From positions 1 to 8,812 of the forward strand of contig MTNL01000015.1 of NCBI GenBank assembly GCA_002010365.1: a stretch of DNA of 8,812 nt, written 5' to 3'. Below the pieces are notes generated by a model. That model searched no databases. It was not told the origin of the DNA and saw only the letters and a program-made list of their open reading frames with translations. This stretch comes from Candidatus Acetothermia bacterium JdFR-50. Its GTDB lineage: Bacteria > Bipolaricaulota > Bipolaricaulia > Bipolaricaulales > Bipolaricaulaceae. How positions within the stretch are numbered: position 1 is the first letter of the stretch; each line of letters begins with the position of its first letter. Of the stretch, positions 1 to 6,428 are shown piece after piece. Both the position numbers and the translations under genes were made by a program.

Positions 1-285
1 CGGTGGGACGGAGAACTCCGCGTCCTGTTCCGTACCTTGGTGGGCATCCGGAAAAAAGAGACGGCGCTCCGCCGTGGGGAACTTCGCTTCGTCGCAGCAA
101 CGGACAGGGCTTTCTCCTTCGTGCGGGAATGGGCCGAAGAGAGGGTCGTGTTCTGCGGTAACGCCGGAGACAGACCCACAGTCTTTCCCCTGGACCGCTC
201 GGCGAGGGATCTCCTTACCGGAGAGCTTCACCGGAGCAAGGTGGTCGTCCCTGCGAAATCCTTTGTGTTCCTCAAGCCGCGTTGA
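1..285 (+). CDS. Glycoside hydrolase family 13 (alpha-amylase/neopullulanase-type), C-terminal fragment
   Basis: Frame 1 is open from the first base to a TGA at 283-285, so this is the last 94 residues of a gene that begins outside the window. The fragment starts RWDGELRVLFRTLVGIRKKE and continues into TALRRGEL. This is the helix and strand that close the GH13 catalytic barrel, in the pattern 'L..LR...PALR.G'. It is followed by a small all-beta domain with FSFVREW, ERVVFCGNAG, RDLLTGE and a closing VVVPAKSFVFLKP, which matches the family's C-terminal domain of amylases, neopullulanases and cyclomaltodextrinases. These enzymes hydrolyse alpha-glucans or maltodextrins. The catalytic Asp/Glu/Asp residues would lie upstream, so activity and exact subfamily cannot be judged. 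The gene is co-directional with the next operon but is probably a separate transcription unit, because a promoter-like sequence lies between them. Confidence 0.75.
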   Translation, partial: RWDGELRVLFRTLVGIRKKETALRRGELRFVAATDRAFSFVREWAEERVVFCGNAGDRPTVFPLDRSARDLLTGELHRSKVVVPAKSFVFLKPR

Positions 286-291
286 GTCTCC

Positions 292-304
292 GGGGGCTTC
301 CCCC
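292..304 (+). terminator. Short GC hairpin after the GH13 gene (weak terminator candidate)
   Basis: Seven bases after the GH13 stop, GGGGG (292-296) can pair with CCCCC (300-304) around a CTT loop. A further three pairs (286-288 with 307-309) are possible across an internal loop. Only two T residues follow, and the candidate -35 box of the next gene overlaps the hairpin's 3' side. It may be a weak intrinsic terminator, but it is too short and too poor in T to be called with confidence. Confidence 0.25.
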
Positions 305-333
305 TTGACCCGAGGCGAAGCGATCGTTAACCT
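305..333 (+). promoter_or_regulatory. Candidate sigma-70-type promoter for the regulator and operon
   Basis: TTGACC at 305-310 matches five of six bases of the -35 consensus TTGACA. After a 17-base spacer, TAACCT at 328-333 is a partial match to TATAAT. Transcription would begin near 340, just before the ribosome binding site of the TTG-started regulator gene. It is the only convincing promoter-like pair in the gaps of the + strand cluster, and it sits where an operon promoter is expected. The -10 match is modest. Confidence 0.4.
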
Positions 334-345
334 CTTGTTTGAGGT
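330..345 (+). promoter_or_regulatory. Small inverted repeat covering the ribosome binding site of the regulator gene
   Basis: ACCTC (330-334) and GAGGT (341-345) form a five-base inverted repeat with a six-base spacer, lying across the presumed -10 box/start region and the Shine-Dalgarno sequence GAGGTG (341-346). The Shine-Dalgarno sequence is seven bases before the TTG start at 354 and supports that start. The repeat could be an autoregulatory operator for the XRE protein or a weak RNA hairpin hiding the ribosome binding site. It is short enough to be chance. Confidence 0.3.
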
Positions 346-353
346 GAAAGTTC

Positions 354-914
354 TTGTCTGACAGTCAAAACAGCGATCTCGGGCTCGGAACGCGGCTGCG
401 GAGGTTGAGGCAGGCCAAAGGGCTTACCCTGAAGGAACTCGCCAAACGGGTAAACAAATCGGAATCGTACCTCAGTCGGCTGGAACGGGGAGAGGTTAAC
501 CCCACCCTTAGCACCCTGAAAGCCATCGCCGATGAACTCGGCCGGTCCATTATCCACCTCTTCGACGATGACCTCTCCCGCACCGAGGGTCTCATCAAGA
601 AGGGAGAACACCGGGAGCTCGTGATCTCCCCCCACCTCAAGTACATCGTCCTTTCCGAACCCAACAGCGAAATCTCCATGTTCAAGATGATCCTGAAAAA
701 AGGGGGAAACAGCGGTGATCGCCCCTACTGCCACAAGGGCATTGAGTGCGGGATCCTGTTGAAGGGAAAGGTCCGGATCGTGGTGGGCGATCGGGAATAC
801 ATCCTGGAGGAAGGCGACAGCCTCACCTATCGGAGCGAGGAGCCCCACTGGTTCGAGAACGTGGGTGATGGGGACGCGGTGGCCATCTGGGTCGTGACTC
901 CTCCCACCTTTTGA
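354..914 (+). CDS. XRE-family transcriptional regulator with C-terminal cupin domain
   Basis: This 186-residue protein joins a DNA-binding domain to a ligand-sensing domain. Residues about 12-70 are an HTH_3 (Cro/C1) helix-turn-helix with LRRLRQAKGLTLKELAKR, the recognition region SESYLSRLERGEVNPTLSTL and the closing AIADELG. Residues about 105-182 are a small beta-barrel cupin. Its first motif is HKGIE (H127, E131) with GILLKGKV, and its second is GDSLTYRSEEPHWFEN (H165, N169). The cupin therefore keeps likely metal ligands. Proteins of this architecture (PuuR/SinR-like cupin regulators) commonly repress amino-acid, polyamine or peptide catabolism genes and bind the substrate in the cupin. 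The start is TTG, chosen from the GAGGTG Shine-Dalgarno at 341-346. As first gene of the co-directional cluster it is the likely local regulator, and autoregulation is plausible. The identity is strong; the ligand is unknown. Confidence 0.92.
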   Translation: MSDSQNSDLGLGTRLRRLRQAKGLTLKELAKRVNKSESYLSRLERGEVNPTLSTLKAIADELGRSIIHLFDDDLSRTEGLIKKGEHRELVISPHLKYIVLSEPNSEISMFKMILKKGGNSGDRPYCHKGIECGILLKGKVRIVVGDREYILEEGDSLTYRSEEPHWFENVGDGDAVAIWVVTPPTF

Positions 915-939
915 TGGGGGCGTGGACCGCGCCGGGAGA

Positions 940-945
940 AAGGAG
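940..945 (+). promoter_or_regulatory. Shine-Dalgarno sequence that fixes the racemase start
   Basis: AAGGAG at 940-945 lies four bases before ATG at 950. The frame is also open from TTG 911 and ATG 914, which overlap the regulator's stop codon, but neither has a purine-rich sequence at a suitable distance. Starting at 950 also places the conserved first beta strand (MRIGLIRVIS) at the N-terminus. Confidence 0.65.
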
Positions 946-949
946 CCGG

Positions 950-1606
950 ATGAGGATCGGGTTGATCCGCGTGATAAGCCTGGAGGACCCCGAGGCCCTG
1001 AACGCCCACGGGGAGTGGATGGGGGCGCATTACCCTTGGCTCGAGGTGGAAAGCCGCGCCATCCCCGGGTTCCCCGAGGGTTTATATAACCCCGAGCTCG
1101 AGCGGGCCGCGGTGCCGGCGATCCTGGAGGTGGGGGAAGAGCTCGCCCCCGAGGTGGACGCCTTGGCGGTGAGCTGTGCCGCGGACCCCGGAGTGGCGGA
1201 GCTGCAGGAACGTTTCCCCCATCTCCCGGTTATCGGGGCGGGGAGCGCCCTGGGGTGTATCTGCCGCTCCCTCGGCCGGAAGGTGGGGTTTCTGACCATC
1301 ACCCCCGAGCTTCCGGAAGCGGTGATTCGGGGTCTGGGCGATGTGGAGTATCGTTGGGAACACGTCCCCGGCGTCCACAAGACCACCGATCTCGCCCGGG
1401 CCCGGGAGGCCATCATGGCCAAAGCGAAGGAGCTCGGGGCCCGGGGTTATGGGGCCATTGGCCTCGCCTGCACCGGCTTCAGCACTCTACGGATCGCCCC
1501 CCGACTCCGGGAAGAGCTGGGGATCCCCGTGATCGATCCCGTGTTGGCCATGGGGGCCGTCCTGAGCCTTATCGGGGCGACGAAAAGTCCTGCGGGGAGG
1601 GGGTGA
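950..1606 (+). CDS. Aspartate/glutamate/hydantoin racemase-family protein
   Basis: This is a 218-residue cytosolic protein of the Asp/Glu/hydantoin racemase superfamily, a pseudo-symmetric pair of Rossmann-like lobes, each giving one catalytic Cys. The first strand MRIGLIRVIS begins the N-lobe. The first Cys is C76 in AVSCAADPGV, followed by PVIGAGSALG, a typical helix-capping motif near 94-102. The second lobe has VGFLTIT near 112-118 and the second Cys, C174, in GLACTGFST, followed by GIPVIDPVLA. With both cysteines present, a cofactor-independent racemase or epimerase is expected. The same fold also includes maleate isomerase and arylmalonate decarboxylase. The SCA.DPGV pattern resembles hydantoin racemase-like members, but the substrate cannot be read from sequence. 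The gene lies 35 bases after the regulator and 75 bases before the binding-protein gene. The longer start at 911 is less likely, as noted for the Shine-Dalgarno site. Confidence 0.85.
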   Translation: MRIGLIRVISLEDPEALNAHGEWMGAHYPWLEVESRAIPGFPEGLYNPELERAAVPAILEVGEELAPEVDALAVSCAADPGVAELQERFPHLPVIGAGSALGCICRSLGRKVGFLTITPELPEAVIRGLGDVEYRWEHVPGVHKTTDLARAREAIMAKAKELGARGYGAIGLACTGFSTLRIAPRLREELGIPVIDPVLAMGAVLSLIGATKSPAGRG

Positions 1607-1681
1607 TAGCGGGAACCCGTCCGGACTGGCAGCACACAGGCACGGACAACACGGTGACCTGATCCAAAGAAGGGAGGGAAG

Positions 1682-3283
1682 TTGAAGAAAGCAAGAATCG
1701 GGTTTGCGGTAGGATTGTTTTTGGCACTGGCGTTCCTCGGGGTCGCCCAACCCAAGTCTGGGGGGACTTTTGTCATCGGATTGGGCGAGGAGCCTGACAC
1801 CCTGGATCCCAACAAGACGAACCGGTTCCATTCCCTGGTTGTTCTCAGTTACGTGGTGGAGCCCTTACTCACCTTGGACAAGAACTACAACCCCGTCCCG
1901 CTCCTTGCCGAAAGCCTGGAATGGTCCAATGACAAGCTCACCATGGTGGTCCATCTCAAGAAGGGGATTACCTTCCACAACGGGCAGGAGATGACCTCCC
2001 GGGATGTGAAGGCGTCCTACGAGCGGTACTTCAAGCTCTCCCCCTTGGCCACGTACCTCCCGCCCCGCAAGAATGGGATCATCGAGATAGAGACCCCGGA
2101 TCCGTACACGGTGATCTTCCACTTCGGAAGCCCCAAGCCCCTGGCGCTCTACTACCTCGCCGACGCGCATCTTGCCATCATGCCCGCCGACTGGCTCGCC
2201 TCCACCCCGGACGAGGAGATCGGGGTGAAGGAGCTGGTGGGTACAGGGCCCTTCAAGTTCGTGAAGTGGATCCGCGGCGACCGCATCGTGATGAAGCGGT
2301 TTGACGATTACAAACACGCCCCCGACTTCATCAGCAACAAGGGACCCGCGTATGTGGAGGATCTCATCATGCGCATCGTCCCCGAGGACGCCACCATGAT
2401 CGCCGAGCTCATGTCCGGGAACATCGACTACACTTTCGACGTCCCGCTTTCCGCCTACAAGCAGCTCAGCGCCATGAAGAACCTGGTGGTGAAAGCCGCC
2501 CCCACCTTCAGCGTTCAGTACCTGGTCTGCAACATGGAAAGGCCCGTTTTCCTGGACAAGCGCGTCCGGATGGCCATCGCCCACGCCGTGAACAAGGACA
2601 CCATCGCCAAGGCCGCGTGGTTCGGAGTGGGTAGCCCCATCTATGGCCTGGTGGGTCCCGGCACCATTGGCTACTGGAAGGGCATGGAGTACGTGGCGTA
2701 CCCCTACGATCCCGACAAGGCCCGAGCCTACTTGGATGCCGCCGGTTGGGTGGACACGGACGGGGATGGCATCCGCGATAAGGACGGAGTGCCCTTGGAG
2801 CTCACCCTTATCACCTTCTCCAACATCGATCAGTGGAAGCGGGCCGGGGAGATCGTCCAGGCGCAGCTCGCGGAAGTGGGGATCAAAGTGAAGCTTGAAC
2901 TGGCCGAGGTGGGTGCTACCTACGACCGCGCCGAGGCGGGGGATTATGATCTCGGCATTTTCCGCAATACCTGGTGGCTGGGGCAACCGTACCTCCGCTT
3001 CCTCACTCACTCCGACAACATCCACTCCAGCAACTTCGGTCAGTACAAGAACGACGTCCTCGACAAGATGCTCGACCTCTCCATGGAGGCGTTGGATGAC
3101 GAGCTCCGCCGGGAGGCCTTCATCGTTGCCCAGGTGATGGTGGTGGAGTCCGCCATATGGATTCCCCTTGTGGCCAACGTGAACATCATCGCTGCCAAGT
3201 CCGATGTGGGCGGCTTAGACGAGCTCTTCTCCCACCCTTGGCAGCCCCCCCTCATGCGGGCGCTGGTGTTGTACAAGAAGTGA
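1682..3283 (+). CDS. ABC transporter solute-binding protein, family 5 (SBP_bac_5; DppA/OppA-like)
   Basis: This 533-residue extracytoplasmic receptor begins at TTG with GGGAGG (1672-1677) upstream. Residues 1-22 form a Sec signal: MKKAR, a hydrophobic core (IGFAVGLFLALAFLG), then GVA before a likely cleavage at Q23. There is no lipobox Cys, so the protein is probably free in the periplasm. Family 5 hallmarks include SGGTFVIGLGEEPDTLDP (26-43), LAESLEWSNDK (75-85), LKKGITFHNGQEMTSRDVK (92-110), GTGPFKFVKW (187-196) and VRMAIAHAVNKD (295-306). A DxDxDG loop at 358-363 recurs in this family. Members bind di/oligopeptides, nickel, heme, opines or sugars. The region around 425-440 (FRNTWWLGQPYLRF) lacks the Asp that anchors the free peptide amino group in DppA/OppA, so the ligand may not be an ordinary peptide. 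The permeases follow after a strong hairpin. Confidence 0.93.
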   Translation: MKKARIGFAVGLFLALAFLGVAQPKSGGTFVIGLGEEPDTLDPNKTNRFHSLVVLSYVVEPLLTLDKNYNPVPLLAESLEWSNDKLTMVVHLKKGITFHNGQEMTSRDVKASYERYFKLSPLATYLPPRKNGIIEIETPDPYTVIFHFGSPKPLALYYLADAHLAIMPADWLASTPDEEIGVKELVGTGPFKFVKWIRGDRIVMKRFDDYKHAPDFISNKGPAYVEDLIMRIVPEDATMIAELMSGNIDYTFDVPLSAYKQLSAMKNLVVKAAPTFSVQYLVCNMERPVFLDKRVRMAIAHAVNKDTIAKAAWFGVGSPIYGLVGPGTIGYWKGMEYVAYPYDPDKARAYLDAAGWVDTDGDGIRDKDGVPLELTLITFSNIDQWKRAGEIVQAQLAEVGIKVKLELAEVGATYDRAEAGDYDLGIFRNTWWLGQPYLRFLTHSDNIHSSNFGQYKNDVLDKMLDLSMEALDDELRREAFIVAQVMVVESAIWIPLVANVNIIAAKSDVGGLDELFSHPWQPPLMRALVLYKK

Positions 3284-3289
3284 GGACGG

Positions 3290-3322
3290 AAAGGGGACGG
3301 GGCTTGCGCCCCGTCCCCTTTT
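3290..3322 (+). terminator. Strong intrinsic terminator/attenuator between the binding-protein and permease genes
   Basis: AAGGGGACGGGGC at 3291-3303 pairs perfectly with GCCCCGTCCCCTT at 3308-3320 around the four-base loop TTGC. This gives 13 pairs, extendable to 14 with A3290 and T3321. The 3' arm runs directly into T residues (TTTT, 3319-3322). The hairpin starts seven bases after the binding-protein stop codon and ends 16 bases before the permease ATG. Such hairpins commonly let part of the transcription continue and protect the upstream message, giving more binding protein than permease. Partial rather than complete termination is inferred from the co-directional genes beyond it and the lack of a visible promoter after it. 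Confidence 0.85.
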
Positions 3323-3338
3323 GATCTCCCGTGGAAGC

Positions 3339-4277
3339 ATGCTCACATATGTCAGCAGGCGGATCCTGGTGAGTATCCCGGTAGCCTTCGGGATTACCCT
3401 TATCATCTTCATGCTCATGCACGTCTCCGGCGATCCGGTCCGGTTGATGTATGGGCCAAACGTCCCCAAGGAGACCATAGAGGCCAAGCGAAAAGAGTTA
3501 GGATTGGATAGGCCCATCTATGAACAGTACCTGCGCTGGCTCAGCAAGCTCTTTCAGGGGGACCTGGGGCGGTCCATTCACGTCCAGGACAAGGTCTCGA
3601 ACCTGATCCTGGCCCGGCTCGGCCCGACCCTGGAGCTAACCACGGTGGCCCTTTTACTGACACTCCTTTTCTCCATCCCCATCGGAGTGATCTCCGCCGT
3701 CAGGCCCTACTCCTGGATCGACAACATCGGCCGGGTGTTCGCCCTCTTTTGGGTATCCATGCCTTACTTCTGGCTGGGGATCATCCTGATGCTCCTTTTC
3801 GGCGTCAGGTTAGGGCTTTTGCCTATCTCCGGCCGCGGGGGTCCCATCTGGACCGTCGAGGGGATCCGCCACCTGATCCTCCCCGCCCTGACGCTGGGCC
3901 TTCCCCCCATGGCGTTGTTCACCCGGTTCGTGCGTTCCAGCATGCTGGAGGTGGTGAACGAGGAGTACATAAGAACGGCCCGCAGCAAGGGGCTCGGGGA
4001 GAGGACGGTGATCTACCGGCACGCGTTGAGGAACGCCTTGATCCCGGTGGTGACGCTTCTTGCGCTGCGGTTGCCCTGGCTGGTGGGCGGGGCGGTGATC
4101 ACCGAGACGGTCTTCTCCTGGCCGGGGATGGGGAGGCTCCTCGTGGATGCGGTGAGTCAACGGGACTATCCCGTGGTGCAGGGCGTGGTGCTCATCCTGG
4201 CCATCCTGGTGCTCCTTTCAAACCTAGCCGCCGATCTGATGTACGCCTACTTGGATCCCCGGATCAGATTGGACTGA
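3339..4277 (+). CDS. ABC transporter permease, DppB/OppB type
   Basis: This 312-residue inner-membrane protein is one half of the channel of a peptide/nickel-class importer. It opens with MLTYVSRRILVSIPVAFGIT, the classic DppB N-terminus, whose hydrophobic stretch (about 8-28) is the first membrane helix. A periplasmic region follows with SGDPVR and GLDRPIYEQYLRWL. Further helices lie near 98-121, 133-157, 178-198, 235-258 and 281-304. The cytoplasmic EAA coupling loop is EYIRTARSKGLGERTVIYRH (209-228), which contacts the ATPase, and the WPGMGRLLVDAV motif (261-272) and a final LDPRIR complete the family signature. The ATG at 3339 is preferred over an in-frame TTG at 3321 that lies in the terminator's T tail. 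Its Shine-Dalgarno sequence is weak (GGAAG, very close), so low translation or coupling is possible. Substrate specificity cannot be told from the permease. Confidence 0.93.
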   Translation: MLTYVSRRILVSIPVAFGITLIIFMLMHVSGDPVRLMYGPNVPKETIEAKRKELGLDRPIYEQYLRWLSKLFQGDLGRSIHVQDKVSNLILARLGPTLELTTVALLLTLLFSIPIGVISAVRPYSWIDNIGRVFALFWVSMPYFWLGIILMLLFGVRLGLLPISGRGGPIWTVEGIRHLILPALTLGLPPMALFTRFVRSSMLEVVNEEYIRTARSKGLGERTVIYRHALRNALIPVVTLLALRLPWLVGGAVITETVFSWPGMGRLLVDAVSQRDYPVVQGVVLILAILVLLSNLAADLMYAYLDPRIRLD

Positions 4278-4287
4278 GGGGGAAGGG

Positions 4288-5130
4288 GTGCTGGAGTCCA
4301 GGGGGATAAAGCGGTTCCTGCGCAACCGGCTGGCCGTTTTGGGGCTCGTTATAGTGGCCCTGGTGATCTTGGTGGCCATCCTTGCCCCGTGGATCGCCCC
4401 GTTCGATCCGCTGAAGCAGAACTACGATGAGCTCCTGCAGCCCCCCTCGAAGACACATCCCATGGGGACCGATGCCCTGGGGAGGGACCTCTTCAGTCGG
4501 GTGATATATGGCAGCCGCTACGCCCTGATGATCGGCGTGGCGGTGGTGTTGCTGGAGCTGGCGGTGGGGGCAACCTTGGGGTTCATCGCCGGTTACTTCG
4601 GCAGGGCGTTGGACTCGGTGATCATGAGGTTGGTGGACATGGTACTGGCCATCCCCACCCTGGTTTTGGCCATGGCCATCGCCGGAGCGTTCGGCGGGGG
4701 GTTATGGGTGATGATCGTGGCTATCGCGGTGGCGGGCTGGGGGCAGTTCGCCCGTCTGGTCCGGGCCCAGGTCCTTTCCCTGAAAGAGGTGGCCTTCGTG
4801 GAGGCGGCCCGCGCCCTGGGGGCATCCCACTTGCGGATAATCCTACGCCATCTCCTTCCCAACAGTATGGGACCGGTCTTGGTTTACACAACCCTCTACA
4901 TACCCGCCGCCATCCTGTGGTCCGCCTCCCTCAGCTTCCTCGGCCTGGGGGCACAGCCCCCCACCCCCGAGTGGGGGGCCATCATTGCCGACGGGAGGGG
5001 GTTCATCTCCTTCGCCTGGTGGATCTCCACGTTCCCCGGATTGGCCATCATGGTCACCACCCTGGGCTTCAACTTCCTGGGGGATGGGCTCCGGGACGCC
5101 CTGGACCCGAAGTTCGGGCGCCAACTTTAG
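4288..5130 (+). CDS. ABC transporter permease, DppC/OppC type
   Basis: This 280-residue protein is the second channel subunit, starting at GTG ten bases after the DppB-type stop, with GAGGGGGA (4276-4283) as Shine-Dalgarno. The OppC N-terminal region FLRNRLAVLGLVIVALVILV (10-29) is the first membrane helix. It is followed by IAPFDPLKQNYDELLQPPS and the strongly conserved HPMGTDALGRDLFSRVIYG (57-75). The EAA loop is VEAARALGASHLRIILRHLL (171-190). Near the end come SFLGLGAQPPTPEWG (216-230) and the terminal GDGLRDALDPK, all typical. About six membrane helices are visible. It should pair with the adjacent DppB-type subunit. No ATP-binding subunit gene follows; the next gene is a hydrolase, so the ATPases must come from elsewhere or be shared with another transporter. 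Confidence 0.93.
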   Translation: MLESRGIKRFLRNRLAVLGLVIVALVILVAILAPWIAPFDPLKQNYDELLQPPSKTHPMGTDALGRDLFSRVIYGSRYALMIGVAVVLLELAVGATLGFIAGYFGRALDSVIMRLVDMVLAIPTLVLAMAIAGAFGGGLWVMIVAIAVAGWGQFARLVRAQVLSLKEVAFVEAARALGASHLRIILRHLLPNSMGPVLVYTTLYIPAAILWSASLSFLGLGAQPPTPEWGAIIADGRGFISFAWWISTFPGLAIMVTTLGFNFLGDGLRDALDPKFGRQL

Positions 5131-5140
5131 GGGGAGACGG

Positions 5141-6400
5141 ATGGGGGAAGACCGGATCATAGAAGAGGTACTGGCCTGGGATCCCTGGGGCCCCGTGGTG
5201 GAGCTCTGTTCCGAGCTGATAAGGATCCCCAGTGAGAACCCGCCCGGGGACTGCCGTGAGATCGCGGGGTTCATAGCCGCTTACCTCGAACGCGCCGGGA
5301 TCCCGGTGCGGAGGATGGAGGGGCCTTCCGGCCAGCCGAGCCTGATCTCGGAACTCGAGTTCGGCGAAGAGCCGGTGCTGATTCTGAACGGGCACATGGA
5401 TGTGGTACCCGCGGGAGACCCCTCCCACTGGTCCTGGGACCCTTACGGGGGAGCGGTGGAGGAGGAGTACGTACTGGGCCGTGGGGCCAGCGACATGAAA
5501 GGGGGGTTGGCCGCGCTGCTCGTGGCCTTCGTGCACATGGCCCGGACGGCCCCCCCGGACCTCCAGGGAAAGCTCGTGCTCATGGCGGTGCCGGACGAGG
5601 AGACCGGGGGGCGAAACGGCACCGGGTTCCTGCTGGAGCAGGGGTTGTGCGGGGACGCCTGCCTGATCGCCGAGCCCTCGGGCATAGACCCCACCATCGG
5701 GCAGAAAGGGAGCATCTGGCTCCGGTTACGGGCGGAGGGAAAACCCGCCCATGGGAGCCTCTCGCCCCTGGTGGGGCGGAACGCCATCCGGGAGATCTGC
5801 AAAGGAATAGAAGTGCTTTACGGCCTCTGGGAAGAGAAATGGCCGATTCCGCCGCGGGAACGGGAACTCATCGCCCGCACCCAAACGATCCTCCGGTCCC
5901 GGGGATTGGCATCCCCGGCGGAGACGCTGGGCCGGGTCACCGTGAACGTAGGACGGATCTCGGGCGGTGAGAAGGTGAACATGGTAGCGGATAGCTGTGA
6001 GGCCCACTTCGACCTCCGGGTCCCCATCGGCCTCGAGACCTCCCGGGTCCTCCGGGCCGCCGCGGAGCGACTGGAGCGGGCCGGCCTCGGGGGCGCCCGC
6101 CTCGAGCCCCTGGTTTCCCCCAACGAGTCCAACTACACCCCGCCCGAAGAGCCCTTCGTGGGACTGGTGTTGGAATCTATTGCCGCCGTCACCGGGGAGA
6201 AACCGCGACCTCTTCTGCAATGGGCGTCCAGCGACGCCAGGTTCTTCCGCTACCGGGGGATCCCCACGGTGCAGTTCGGCCCCTGTGAGCTCGAGGGCAT
6301 CCACGGGTACAACGAGCGGGTGCGGATGGACGACCTGGTACAGTCCGCCCGGGTTTACGCCCTCGTCATGCGGCGTTTTCTGGGAGAAAAACCGAGCTGA
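5141..6400 (+). CDS. M20-family metallo-hydrolase (ArgE/DapE/ACY1-type deacylase or dipeptidase)
   Basis: This 419-residue cytosolic two-zinc hydrolase cleaves amide bonds such as N-acyl, N-succinyl or dipeptide bonds. The expected active-site residues are all present: H85 and D87 in NGHMDVVP, bridging D118 in GASDMKGG, catalytic base E153 and ligand E154 in PDEETGG, E178 in IAEPSG, and a final ligand H388 in GIHGYNE. H204 in KPAHGS belongs to the lid/dimerisation domain inserted at about 185-300, with GGEKVNMVADSCEAHFDLR near its end. The length matches ArgE/DapE (about 375-430). The GHMDVVP form argues for ArgE/DapE-like enzymes rather than the HyuC/allantoate amidohydrolase branch. The ATG follows GGGGGAG (5130-5136) ten bases after the preceding stop, so translation may be coupled. 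It probably acts on the imported compound; which N-substituted amino acid or peptide is unknown. Confidence 0.9.
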   Translation: MGEDRIIEEVLAWDPWGPVVELCSELIRIPSENPPGDCREIAGFIAAYLERAGIPVRRMEGPSGQPSLISELEFGEEPVLILNGHMDVVPAGDPSHWSWDPYGGAVEEEYVLGRGASDMKGGLAALLVAFVHMARTAPPDLQGKLVLMAVPDEETGGRNGTGFLLEQGLCGDACLIAEPSGIDPTIGQKGSIWLRLRAEGKPAHGSLSPLVGRNAIREICKGIEVLYGLWEEKWPIPPRERELIARTQTILRSRGLASPAETLGRVTVNVGRISGGEKVNMVADSCEAHFDLRVPIGLETSRVLRAAAERLERAGLGGARLEPLVSPNESNYTPPEEPFVGLVLESIAAVTGEKPRPLLQWASSDARFFRYRGIPTVQFGPCELEGIHGYNERVRMDDLVQSARVYALVMRRFLGEKPS

Positions 6401-6428
6401 GACAGCATATCCCCCCAAGGAGGGTGAG

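Noticed and set aside
911..949. Earlier starts (TTG 911, ATG 914) for the racemase gene
   Set aside because: They would overlap the regulator stop but lack a well-placed Shine-Dalgarno sequence, and they add 12-13 residues that do not fit the family's N-terminal strand.
2753..2788. DxDxDG acidic loop in the binding protein as a dockerin or EF-hand calcium site
   Set aside because: A single such loop after 'AGW' recurs in family 5 binding proteins. One copy does not make a dockerin, and no partner repeat is present.
1865..3025. A 386-codon open frame on the - strand opposite the binding-protein gene
   Set aside because: It lies entirely opposite a well-supported family 5 binding protein. Its translation is rich in Gly, Val, His and Asp with no recognisable domain, as expected from the antisense of a high-GC gene.
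4956..4979. Perfect 9 bp inverted repeat GCCCCCCAC/GTGGGGGGC within the DppC-type gene
   Set aside because: It encodes the conserved AQPPTPEWGA segment of the OppC family, so the protein sequence and high GC explain it. No T run follows.
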